DNA from: Pseudomonadota bacterium
GTDB lineage: Bacteria; Pseudomonadota; Gammaproteobacteria; Burkholderiales; Burkholderiaceae_C
Direction of reading: 5' to 3'
Assembly (NCBI GenBank): GCA_023390985.1
Contig: JAEWBU010000409.1
Location: 1 to 13,361 of the forward strand
DNA length: 13,361 nt
A program made the position numbers and the translations under genes. Within the stretch, counting starts at the first letter, position 1. Every line of letters begins with the position of its first letter. A model generated the notes under the pieces. That model ran no database searches. It was not told the DNA's origin and was given only the letters and a program-made list of their open reading frames with translations. Shown here one piece after another: positions 6,949-13,361 of the stretch.

Positions 6949-8097
6949 TCAAGCCTGCAGAAGGATGCGCAGCATGCGGCGCAGCGGCTCGGCCGCGCCC
7001 CACAGCAGCTGGTCCCCGATGGTGAAGGCACCGAGGTACTCGGGGCCCATCGCCATCTTGCGCAGCCGGCCCACCGGGATGCGGAGCGTGCCGGTCACGG
7101 CGACCGGCGTGAGGTCCTTGAGCGTGGCTTCGCGGGTGTTGGGAACCACGCTCACCCACTCGTTGTCGGCGGCGATCATGGCTTCGATGTCGGCCAGCGG
7201 CACGTCCTTCTTGAGCTTGAAGGTCAGCGCCTGGCTGTGGCAGCGCATCGCGCCCACGCGCACGCAGAAGCCGTCCACCGGCACGGCCGCGCTGTCGAAG
7301 CCCGGGCCCTGGCCGAGGATCTTGTTGGTCTCGGCGCCGGCCTTCCACTCCTCACGAGACACGCCGTCGCCCAGGTCCTTGTCGATCCAGGGGATGAGCG
7401 AGCCACCCAGCGGCACGCCGAAGTTCTCGGTCTCGTGCGCCGACATCGACTGCTGGCGGCCGAGCACCTTGCGGTCGATCTCGAGGATCGCCGACTTGGG
7501 ATCGTCGAGCAGAGCCTTCACCTCGGCGTTGAGCGCGCCGAACTGGGTGAGCAGCTCGCGCATGTGCTGCGCGCCCCCGCCCGAGGCGGCCTGGTAGGTC
7601 ATGCTGCTCATCCACTCGACCAGGCCCGCCTTGTAGAGCGCACCCACGCCCATCAGCATGCAGCTGACGGTGCAGTTGCCGCCGATCCAGTTGCGGCCGC
7701 CCTTGGCCAGCGCGTTCTTGATCACCGGCAGGTTGACGGGGTCGAGCACGATGACCGCGTCGTCCTTCATGCGCAGGGTGGAGGCGGCGTCGATCCAGTG
7801 GCCGGACCAGCCTGCGGCGCGCAGCTTGGGGAACACCTCGGTGGTGTAGTCGCCGCCCTGGCAGGTGATGACGATGTCGCACTTCTTCAGCGCCTCGATG
7901 TCGAACGCGTCCTTCAGGGTCGCTTCGTTCTTCGCCTGCGCCGGCGCCTTGCCGCCCGCGTTGGAGGTGCTGAAGAAGACCGGCTCGATCAGTCCGAAGT
8001 CGCCTTCGGCCTGCATGCGGTCCATCAGGACCGAGCCGACCATGCCGCGCCAGCCGACCAGGCCGACCAGCGGTTGTTGTGCCTTGGAGAGTGCCAT
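6949..8097 (-). CDS. asd: Aspartate-semialdehyde dehydrogenase
   Basis: Asd reduces L-aspartyl-4-phosphate to L-aspartate-4-semialdehyde with NADPH, the branch point to lysine/diaminopimelate, methionine, threonine and isoleucine. The 382-residue protein shows the NADP-binding GLVGWRGMVG (12-21), the catalytic cysteine C142 in GGNCTVSCM, and the catalytic histidine H287 in VGAMRCHSQA. Sequence and length match the Gram-negative, E. coli-like class rather than the shorter Gram-positive/archaeal class. The ATG at 8097 is preferred over an in-frame TTG at 8103 because AAGG (8108-8111) is 10 nt away from the ATG but only 4 nt from the TTG. It is separated from leuB by 84 nt with a hairpin and ends at a terminator, so it looks like the last gene of the leucine operon, possibly expressed at a different level. 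Confidence 0.98.
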   Translation of the reverse strand: MALSKAQQPLVGLVGWRGMVGSVLMDRMQAEGDFGLIEPVFFSTSNAGGKAPAQAKNEATLKDAFDIEALKKCDIVITCQGGDYTTEVFPKLRAAGWSGHWIDAASTLRMKDDAVIVLDPVNLPVIKNALAKGGRNWIGGNCTVSCMLMGVGALYKAGLVEWMSSMTYQAASGGGAQHMRELLTQFGALNAEVKALLDDPKSAILEIDRKVLGRQQSMSAHETENFGVPLGGSLIPWIDKDLGDGVSREEWKAGAETNKILGQGPGFDSAAVPVDGFCVRVGAMRCHSQALTFKLKKDVPLADIEAMIAADNEWVSVVPNTREATLKDLTPVAVTGTLRIPVGRLRKMAMGPEYLGAFTIGDQLLWGAAEPLRRMLRILLQA

Positions 8098-8107
8098 CGT
8101 CAATACG

Positions 8108-8111
8108 CCTT
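8108..8111 (-). promoter_or_regulatory. asd ribosome binding site, decides the start
   Basis: AAGG on the minus strand is spaced 10 nt from the ATG at 8097 and only 4 nt from the in-frame TTG at 8103, favouring the ATG. Confidence 0.55.
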
Positions 8112-8133
8112 AGTGAGAAGAGAATCCTGGTTC

Positions 8134-8156
8134 CCCCGGCTCGTCAGGAGCCGGGG
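8134..8156 (-). other. GC-rich hairpin between leuB and asd
   Basis: A perfect 9-bp inverted repeat (ccccggctc at 8134-8142, gagccgggg at 8148-8156) with a 5-nt loop lies in the 84-nt leuB–asd gap. The minus-strand sequence after it is GAACCAGG, not a T-run, so it is not a standard intrinsic terminator. It could be a partial terminator, an mRNA-stability element protecting leuCDB message, or a processing site. Confidence 0.6.
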
Positions 8157-8181
8157 TAGGCGCGCGACGAACCGGAGCTTG

Positions 8182-9270
8182 CTAGCCCTTGGTGGTTTTC
8201 TTGGTAATCGCGGCCACGACGGCGTCGCCCATCTCGCGGGTGCCGACCTTCGTGGTGCCTTCGGAATGGATGTCCGCGGTGCGCAGCCCCGACGCGAGCA
8301 CGTGCTTGACCGCGGATTCGATCCGGGCGGCGGCTTCGGGCTGGTTCAGGGAGAAGCGGAGCATCATGGCGGCGGACAGGATTGTAGCCAAAGGGTTGGC
8401 AACCCCCTTGCCCGCGATGTCCGGCGCGCTGCCATGGCTGGGTTCGTACAGGCCCTGGTTGCCGGCGTTCAGGCTGGCCGAAGGCAGCATGCCGATGGAG
8501 CCGGTGAGCATCGCCGCTTCGTCCGAGAGGATGTCGCCGAACATGTTGCCTGTGACCACCACGTCGAAGAACTTGGGCTGCTTCACCAGCTGCATCGCGG
8601 CGTTGTCCACGTACATGTGGTCCAGCTTGACGTCGGGGTACTGCTTGCCGACCTCGGTGACCACGTCCTTCCACAGCTGGAAGGTCTCCAGCACGTTGGC
8701 CTTGTCGACGCTGGTGACGTGCTTGTTGCGCTTGCGCGCGGCCTGGAAGGCGACGTGGGCGATGCGCTCGATCTCCGGGCGCGAGTAGCGCATGGTGTCG
8801 AACGCTTCCTCGGCGCCGGGGAAGTGGCCGTCGGGCGAAGTGCGGCGCCCGCGCGGCTGGCCGAAGTAGATGTCGCCCGTCAGCTCGCGGATGATGAGGA
8901 TGTCCAGGCCGGCCACCAGTTCGGGCTTGAGGCTGGACGCGTGCGTGAGCTGCTCGTAGCAGATGGCCGGGCGGAAGTTGGCGAACAGGCCCAGGTGCTT
9001 GCGCAAGCCCAGGATGGCCTGCTCGGGACGCAGCGCGCGCTCGAGGTTGTCGTACTTCCAGTCGCCCACGGCGCCGAACAGGATGGCGTCGGACGCCTTG
9101 GCCAGCTTGAGCGTGGACTCGGGCAGCGGATGCCCGTGCGCCTCGTAGGCCGCGCCGCCGACGGGGGCGGTCTCCAGTTCGAACTTCAGGTCCAGGACGT
9201 TGAGGACCTTGACGGCCTCGGCCACGATCTCGGTACCGATGCCGTCGCCCGGCAGCACAGCAATCTTCAT
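8182..9270 (-). CDS. leuB: 3-isopropylmalate dehydrogenase
   Basis: LeuB oxidatively decarboxylates (2R,3S)-3-isopropylmalate with NAD+ to 2-ketoisocaproate precursor, the third leucine-specific step. The 362-residue protein opens with the family motif LPGDGIG (6-12), carries the RELTGDIYFG block at 128-137 that includes substrate contacts, the catalytic lysine K190 in SVDKANVL, and the metal-binding aspartates D222, D246 and D250 (YVDNAAMQL and GNMFGDILSD). GLYEPSHGSAPDIAG (273-287) is the NAD-binding region of the family. The ATG at 9270 is 5 nt after the leuD TAA; only a weak GGAT precedes it, so translation is probably coupled to leuD. The frame stays open upstream into leuD, but that part is not LeuB sequence. 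Stop is TAG. Confidence 0.98.
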   Translation of the reverse strand: MKIAVLPGDGIGTEIVAEAVKVLNVLDLKFELETAPVGGAAYEAHGHPLPESTLKLAKASDAILFGAVGDWKYDNLERALRPEQAILGLRKHLGLFANFRPAICYEQLTHASSLKPELVAGLDILIIRELTGDIYFGQPRGRRTSPDGHFPGAEEAFDTMRYSRPEIERIAHVAFQAARKRNKHVTSVDKANVLETFQLWKDVVTEVGKQYPDVKLDHMYVDNAAMQLVKQPKFFDVVVTGNMFGDILSDEAAMLTGSIGMLPSASLNAGNQGLYEPSHGSAPDIAGKGVANPLATILSAAMMLRFSLNQPEAAARIESAVKHVLASGLRTADIHSEGTTKVGTREMGDAVVAAITKKTTKG

Positions 9271-9275
9271 TTGTC

Positions 9276-9926
9276 TTATCCGTTCAGGGTGTGGACGAGC
9301 CAGGGCTTGGCGGCCAGGCGCTCGGCTTCGAAAGCCTTGATCTTGTCCTTGTGGCGCAGCGTCAGGCCGATGTCGTCGAGGCCGTTGAGCAGGCAGTAGC
9401 GGCGGAACGGCTGCACGTCGAAGGGGATCGCTTCGCCTTGCGGCGTGGTGACCACCTGCCTGTCGAGATCGATCGTGAGCTCGTAGCCGGGGAACGCATA
9501 CAGCTGGTCGAACAGCTTCGCGACCGTCGCCTCCGGCAGCACGATCGGCAGCAGGCCGTTCTTGAAGCTGTTGTTGAAGAAGATGTCCGCGAAGCTGGGC
9601 GCGATCAGCGCGCGGAAGCCGTACTGCTCCAGCGCCCACGGAGCGTGCTCGCGCGACGAGCCGCAGCCGAAGTTCTCGCGCGCGATCAGCACCGAAGCGC
9701 CCTGGTAGCGCGGCTGGTTCAGCACGAAGTCCGGATTGGGCTTGCGGCTGGCCGGGTCCTGTCCCGGATAGCCCGGGTCGAGGTAGCGCCATTCGTCGAA
9801 CAGGTTCGGGCCGAAGCCCGTCTTGCGGATCGACTTCAGGAACTGCTTGGGGATGATGGCGTCGGTGTCGACGTTCGCCCGGTCGATCGGCGCGACCACG
9901 CCCTTGTGAACCGTGAATGCTTTCAT
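9276..9926 (-). CDS. leuD: 3-isopropylmalate dehydratase small subunit
   Basis: LeuD is the swivelling small subunit that, with LeuC, isomerises 2-isopropylmalate to 3-isopropylmalate through a dehydration/rehydration. The 216-residue protein matches the bacterial long form (about 200 residues) and shows the conserved ENFGCGSSREHAPWAL motif at 84-99, the substrate-positioning loop of aconitase-family small subunits. The start ATG at 9926 has GAGG 5 nt upstream (9932-9935). It lies 17 nt after leuC and 5 nt before leuB, so the three genes are one operon. In several related beta-proteobacteria I recall a small entericidin-like gene between leuC and leuD; here there is no room for it. Confidence 0.98.
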   Translation of the reverse strand: MKAFTVHKGVVAPIDRANVDTDAIIPKQFLKSIRKTGFGPNLFDEWRYLDPGYPGQDPASRKPNPDFVLNQPRYQGASVLIARENFGCGSSREHAPWALEQYGFRALIAPSFADIFFNNSFKNGLLPIVLPEATVAKLFDQLYAFPGYELTIDLDRQVVTTPQGEAIPFDVQPFRRYCLLNGLDDIGLTLRHKDKIKAFEAERLAAKPWLVHTLNG

Positions 9927-9931
9927 GTCTT

Positions 9932-9935
9932 CCTC
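9932..9935 (-). promoter_or_regulatory. leuD ribosome binding site
   Basis: GAGG on the minus strand, in the purine-rich GAGGAAGAC directly before the ATG at 9926, within the 17-nt leuC–leuD gap. It is the strongest Shine-Dalgarno in the leu cluster. Confidence 0.6.
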
Positions 9936-9943
9936 GCGGGCCT

Positions 9944-11365
9944 TCAGGCGAACTGGCGGATGTCGACGAAGTGGCCGTGCACTGCGGCCGCCGCGGCCAT
10001 CGCCGGGCTGACCAAGTGGGTGCGGCCGCCGGCGCCCTGCCGGCCTTCGAAATTGCGGTTGCTGGTGGAGGCGCAGCGCTCGCCCGGCTCCAGCCGGTCG
10101 GCGTTCATGGCCAGGCACATCGAGCAGCCCGGCTCGCGCCAGTCGAAGCCCGCGGCCTTGAAGATCTCGTGCAGGCCCTCGCGCTCGGCCTGCTCCTTCA
10201 CGACCCCCGAGCCCGGGACCACCATCGCAAGCTTGACGTTGCGGGCGACCTTCTGGCCGAGCTTCTTCACGACGGCCGCGGCTTCGCGCATGTCCTCGAT
10301 GCGGCTGTTGGTGCAGGAGCCGATGAACACCTTGTCCACGAAGATGTCGTTGATCGGCTTGCCCGGCTCCAGGCCCATGTAGGTGAGGGCGCGCTCGATG
10401 GCGTCGCGGCGGGTGGCGTCCTTCTCCTTGTCGGGGTCCGGCACGCGGGCGTCGATGCCGAGCACCATCTCCGGCGAGGTTCCCCACGTCACCTGCGGCT
10501 GGATCTTCGCGGCGTCGAGTTCGACGACGGTGTCGAACTTCGCATCGGCGTCGGAGTGCAGCGTGCGCCAGTAGGCGACGGCCTGGTCCCACTCGACGCC
10601 CGTGGGCGCGAGCGGCCGGCCCTTGAGGTACTCGATGGTCTTGTCGTCCACCGCCACCATGCCGGCGCGCGCGCCCGCCTCGATGGCCATGTTGCAGACC
10701 GTCATGCGGCCTTCCATCGTCAGCGAGCGGATCGCCGAACCGCCGAACTCGATGGTGTAGCCCGTGCCACCGGCGGTGCCGATGCGGCCGATGATGGCCA
10801 GCACGATGTCCTTGGCGGTCACGCCGCGGCCGAGCTGGCCGTCGACGCGGATCAGCATGTTCTTCGCCTTCTTGGCCAGCAGCGTCTGCGTGGCCAGCAC
10901 GTGCTCCACCTCGCTGGTGCCGATGCCGTGGGCCAGCGCGCCGAAAGCGCCGTGGGTCGAGGTGTGCGAGTCACCGCACACCACCGTCATGCCCGGCAGC
11001 GTGGCGCCCTGCTCGGGGCCGATGACGTGCACGATGCCCTGGCGCTTGGACAGGAACGGGAAGTAGGCCGCGGCGCCGAACTCCTCGATGTTGCGATCGA
11101 GGGTGGTGATCTGCTCCTTGCTGATCGGATCCTCGATGCCGGCGTAGCCGCGCTCCCAGCCCGTGGTGGGCGTGTTGTGGTCGGCCGTGGCCACCACCGA
11201 GCTGATGCGCCAGACCTTGCGGCCGGTTTCGCGCAGGCCTTCGAAGGCCTGCGGACTGGTCACTTCGTGAACGAGGTGGCGGTCGATGTAGAGGACGGCC
11301 GTCCCGTCTTCCTCGGTGTGGACGACGTGCTCGTCCCAGATCTTGTCGTAGAGGGTGCGTCCCAT
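9944..11365 (-). CDS. leuC: 3-isopropylmalate dehydratase large subunit
   Basis: LeuC is the [4Fe-4S]-binding catalytic subunit of isopropylmalate isomerase (aconitase superfamily). The 473-residue protein has the three cluster cysteines C351 (GSCTNSR), C414 and C417 (EPGCSMC), plus the family blocks DHNTPT (62-67), CGDSHTSTHGAFG (130-142) and SNRNFEGRQG (435-444). Length matches E. coli LeuC (466). The ATG at 11365 gives the canonical MGRTLYDKIWDEHVV start; the Shine-Dalgarno is weak (a GGGAA about 9 nt upstream). It begins 32 nt after the lysR stop on the same strand. An AT-rich TAAAAT (11395-11400) overlapping the lysR stop could be a -10 element, but no matching -35 was found, so the leu promoter is either activator-dependent or lies further upstream. 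Confidence 0.98.
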   Translation of the reverse strand: MGRTLYDKIWDEHVVHTEEDGTAVLYIDRHLVHEVTSPQAFEGLRETGRKVWRISSVVATADHNTPTTGWERGYAGIEDPISKEQITTLDRNIEEFGAAAYFPFLSKRQGIVHVIGPEQGATLPGMTVVCGDSHTSTHGAFGALAHGIGTSEVEHVLATQTLLAKKAKNMLIRVDGQLGRGVTAKDIVLAIIGRIGTAGGTGYTIEFGGSAIRSLTMEGRMTVCNMAIEAGARAGMVAVDDKTIEYLKGRPLAPTGVEWDQAVAYWRTLHSDADAKFDTVVELDAAKIQPQVTWGTSPEMVLGIDARVPDPDKEKDATRRDAIERALTYMGLEPGKPINDIFVDKVFIGSCTNSRIEDMREAAAVVKKLGQKVARNVKLAMVVPGSGVVKEQAEREGLHEIFKAAGFDWREPGCSMCLAMNADRLEPGERCASTSNRNFEGRQGAGGRTHLVSPAMAAAAAVHGHFVDIRQFA

Positions 11366-11397
11366 GGCTGATGTTCCCGCGGAGAGTTCCTGAAATT

Positions 11398-12375
11398 TTA
11401 TCGAGGGGAGGATCCCGCACCGGCGGCGGGGCAGAGGTGATCGACGAGCAGGCGCGCGGTCACTGAAAGGGCGGCGAAGTCGCGCGCGAACACGTGAAGT
11501 TCGCGCACGGCCCAGTCGTCCAGGAGGGGAACGGCGCGCACGTCGCCGACCTGGCGCAGCAGCTCGAAGGCGCGATCGGGCGCCAGGCCGACGCCCAGGC
11601 GGTTGTGGACCATGCGGCACATCGCATCGAGGCCCGTCACGCGAAAGCGAAGGCGGATCGAATGGCCGGCTTCGGCCGCCGCGCGCCGCATCGCCAGGTA
11701 GATGGAACTGTTGCCGTGCAGGCCGACGTGGTCTTCGCCCAGGGTTTCCTGGAAGCGGATGCCCTCGCGTTCGGCGAACCGGTGGCCGGCCGGCACCACG
11801 AGCACCAGCCGGTCCTGCCGGTAGGGCCGCGCCTGCAGGCCGCGCGCATTCAGCTGCGGATGGCAGATGCCGATGTCGGTCTCGCCTTCGTGCACGGCGC
11901 GGATGATCTCGGTGCTGACCCGCTCCTCCAGATCCAGCTTCACCTGCCCGTGCTGCGCGAGGAAGCCGGCCAGGTCTTCCGGGAGGAACTGCACGATGGC
12001 CGAGATGTTGGCGTGCACGCGGATGTGGCCGCGAACGCCCTCGGCGTACTCGCTCAGCTCGCCCTGCATCTTGTCCAGCCCGAACAGCATGCCGCGCGCG
12101 TGATGCAGCAGCGTCTCGCCGGCCGGCGTGAGGTCGACGCCGCGGGCATGCCGGTACAGCAGGGGCGTCTCGAGCACGCCTTCCAGGTCCGACAGCCGCT
12201 TGCTCACGGCCGAGGCGGCGATCCCCTCGCGCTCGGCGGCGCGGCCGATGGAACCGCTCTCGCAGACCGTCACGAAGAGCTGCAGCGAGGTGAGGTCCAG
12301 CCGGCGGGCGAGGCTGCGGTCGGAGCGGGTCATGGATGGGGTCGAGGCTTCTTCGTTCGCGAAGACAGACCGCAT
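11398..12375 (-). CDS. LysR-family transcriptional regulator
   Basis: This is a LysR-type regulator of 325 residues: a winged helix-turn-helix at about 26-88 (SLQLFVTVCESGSIGRAAE region, then SAVSKRLSDLE and LTPAG), a linker helix, and a periplasmic-binding-protein-like effector domain from about 113 to 315. The ligand is unknown. Three in-frame ATGs exist, at 12402, 12375 and 12333. I choose 12375 because AAGGG lies 6 nt upstream (12382-12386); the one at 12402 sits inside a palindrome, and the one at 12333 has no visible site. It is upstream of leuC in the same direction with only 32 nt between, so it is probably co-transcribed with, or regulates, the leucine genes; that link is inferred from position. 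The short tail after about 315 is Ala/Gly/Ser-rich. Confidence 0.93.
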   Translation of the reverse strand: MRSVFANEEASTPSMTRSDRSLARRLDLTSLQLFVTVCESGSIGRAAEREGIAASAVSKRLSDLEGVLETPLLYRHARGVDLTPAGETLLHHARGMLFGLDKMQGELSEYAEGVRGHIRVHANISAIVQFLPEDLAGFLAQHGQVKLDLEERVSTEIIRAVHEGETDIGICHPQLNARGLQARPYRQDRLVLVVPAGHRFAEREGIRFQETLGEDHVGLHGNSSIYLAMRRAAAEAGHSIRLRFRVTGLDAMCRMVHNRLGVGLAPDRAFELLRQVGDVRAVPLLDDWAVRELHVFARDFAALSVTARLLVDHLCPAAGAGSSPR

Positions 12376-12381
12376 TGTCGG

Positions 12382-12386
12382 CCCTT
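12382..12386 (-). promoter_or_regulatory. lysR ribosome binding site, decides the start
   Basis: AAGGG on the minus strand lies 6 nt before the ATG at 12375, an ideal spacing. Neither the ATG at 12402 nor the one at 12333 has a comparable site. Confidence 0.65.
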
Positions 12387-12395
12387 GTCCGCGCC

Positions 12396-12420
12396 GAGCC
12401 ATCTCGATTGGAGATGGCTC
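12396..12420. promoter_or_regulatory. Perfect inverted repeat, candidate LysR-type operator
   Basis: The arms gagccatctc (12396-12405) and gagatggctc (12411-12420) are perfect reverse complements around a 5-nt centre. The core ATCTC-N5-GAGAT includes T (12402) and A (12414) separated by exactly 11 nt, the T-N11-A form of LysR-family binding sites. It begins 20 nt upstream of the chosen lysR start and is downstream of the gltA terminator. Autoregulation of lysR is the natural guess. A 5'-UTR hairpin affecting lysR translation is an alternative; there is no T-run, so it is not a terminator. Confidence 0.55.
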
Positions 12421-12441
12421 ACCGCGTCGCAGGCGAAAGCA

Positions 12442-12467
12442 AGAAGGCCCGCTTTCGCGGGCCTTCT
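12442..12467 (-). terminator. Intrinsic terminator after gltA
   Basis: A perfect 11-bp stem (arms 12442-12452 and 12457-12467) closed by a GAAA tetraloop on the minus strand lies 21 nt after the gltA stop, followed by TGCTTTCGCC. On the plus strand the stem is followed by a pyrimidine-rich stretch, but there is no plus-strand gene to terminate. The T-tract is interrupted, but stem strength and position make a terminator likely. Confidence 0.8.
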
Positions 12468-12488
12468 GCTTCCTGGCTTTTCAGGCGA

Positions 12489-13361
12489 TCAGCGCTGCCC
12501 GATCGGCTTGACGTCGCGCTTGGTGGCGCCGACGTACAGCTGACGGGGGCGGCCGATCTTGTACTCCGGGTCCGCGATCATCTCGTTGAGCTGGGCGATC
12601 CAGCCCACCGTGCGCGCCAGCGCGAAGATGGCGGTGAACAGCGACACCGGGATGCCGATGGCGCGCTGCACGATGCCCGAGTAGAAGTCCACGTTCGGGT
12701 AGAGCTTGCGCGAGACGAAGTATTCGTCTTCCAGGGCGATCTTCTCCAGCGACATGGCCAGCTTGAACAGCGGATCGTTCTCCAGGCCCAGCTCGCCCAG
12801 CACCTCGTGGCAGGTCTCGCGCATCAGCTTGGCGCGCGGGTCGTAGTTCTTGTACACGCGGTGGCCGAAGCCCATCAGCTTGATGCCGGAGTTCTTGTCC
12901 TTCACCTGCTTGATGAAGTCGCCGATCTTGTCGACGCCGCCGGCCTTCTGGATGTCCTCCAGCATGTTCAGCGCGGCCTCGTTGGCGCCGCCGTGCGCCG
13001 GGCCCCACAGGCAGGCCACGCCGGCCGCGATGGCGGCGAACGGGTTGGTGCCCGAACTGCCGCACAGGCGCACCGTGGAAGTGGAGGCGTTCTGCTCGTG
13101 GTCGGCGTGCAGGATGAAGATGCGGTCCATCGCGCGCACCAGCACGTCGTTGGGCTCGTACTCCTCGCACGGCGTGGCGAACATCATGCGCATGAAGTTG
13201 CCGGTGTAGGAGAGCGAGTTCTTCGGATAGATGTACGGCTGGCCGGCGGCGTACTTGTAGGCCATGGCCACCAGCGTGGGCATCTTGGCGATCAGGCGGA
13301 TGGCCGAGATCTCGCGGTGCTCCGGGTTATTGATGTCGGTGCTGTCGTGATAGAAGGCCGA
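12489..13361 (-). CDS. gltA: Citrate synthase (C-terminal part, cut by window edge)
   Basis: Citrate synthase condenses acetyl-CoA and oxaloacetate to citrate, the entry to the TCA cycle. The frame is open to the right edge; 290 residues plus the TGA stop are present, about two thirds of the roughly 430-residue hexameric, Gram-negative type II enzyme. The visible part contains the catalytic-histidine motif LHADHEQNAST (84-94), the oxaloacetate-binding GPAHGGANEAAL (120-131), and MGFGHRVYKNYDPRA (163-177) carrying the catalytic aspartate D174. The C-terminus is intact. It is followed by a strong terminator, so it is an independent transcription unit from lysR. The 5' end, promoter and allosteric N-terminal region are outside the window. 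Confidence 0.97.
   Translation of the reverse strand, partial: SAFYHDSTDINNPEHREISAIRLIAKMPTLVAMAYKYAAGQPYIYPKNSLSYTGNFMRMMFATPCEEYEPNDVLVRAMDRIFILHADHEQNASTSTVRLCGSSGTNPFAAIAAGVACLWGPAHGGANEAALNMLEDIQKAGGVDKIGDFIKQVKDKNSGIKLMGFGHRVYKNYDPRAKLMRETCHEVLGELGLENDPLFKLAMSLEKIALEDEYFVSRKLYPNVDFYSGIVQRAIGIPVSLFTAIFALARTVGWIAQLNEMIADPEYKIGRPRQLYVGATKRDVKPIGQR

Noticed and set aside
7237..9399. Plus-strand open frame of 720 codons opposite asd and leuB
   Set aside because: It runs antisense to two genes with intact catalytic motifs, is His/Ala/Val/Arg-rich and crosses gene boundaries, as expected for a GC-driven shadow frame.
9917..11371. Plus-strand open frame of 484 codons opposite leuC
   Set aside because: It is antisense to a complete LeuC with all three cluster cysteines and has no recognisable domain; other long plus-strand frames opposite trpA, trpB and lysR were rejected for the same reason.
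11366..11620. Upstream extension of the leuC frame into lysR
   Set aside because: The added residues are Arg/Pro-rich and unlike LeuC. The canonical LeuC N-terminus begins at 11365.
1..13361. tRNA, rRNA, CRISPR, insertion sequence, prophage or defence genes
   Set aside because: None found on either strand. The window is filled by conserved metabolic genes with gaps of at most 179 nt.

Overview
The window is a compact, high-GC stretch of bacterial chromosome. Every gene I can support lies on the minus strand, so transcription runs from high to low coordinates. The gene order gltA – lysR – leuC – leuD – leuB – asd – fimV – truA – trpF – trpB – trpA – accD, together with a FimV-type protein, points to Betaproteobacteria, order Burkholderiales, probably a Comamonadaceae-like genome. 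That placement rests on remembered gene order and protein style, not on a search.

Layout in the direction of transcription: (1) The C-terminal two thirds of citrate synthase (gltA, entering from the right edge) ends at a strong hairpin terminator. (2) A LysR-type regulator follows; a perfect 10-bp inverted repeat containing a T-N11-A core sits just upstream of its start. (3) The leucine genes leuC, leuD and leuB are tightly packed (gaps 17 and 5 nt). After an 84-nt gap holding a GC-rich hairpin comes asd (aspartate-semialdehyde dehydrogenase), which ends in an intrinsic terminator. (4) A 179-nt intergenic region carries that terminator and a good sigma-70-like promoter for fimV. (5) fimV, truA, trpF, trpB, trpA and accD form a second tight cluster with short gaps or overlaps, including two ATGA stop/start overlaps. 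accD runs off the left edge.

Functionally the window joins amino-acid biosynthesis (leucine; the aspartate family via Asd; the last steps of tryptophan), central carbon metabolism (citrate synthase), fatty-acid synthesis (AccD), tRNA modification (TruA) and a large inner-membrane, peptidoglycan-binding polar protein (FimV). No RNA gene, CRISPR array, insertion sequence, prophage or att site was seen, and no gap between genes exceeds 179 nt.

I see no undescribed system here; this is a conserved housekeeping region. The points most worth a second look are the palindrome in front of lysR, the promoter/terminator arrangement that places the trp genes and accD behind fimV, the periodic acidic motifs in the FimV tail, and the hairpin between leuB and asd.
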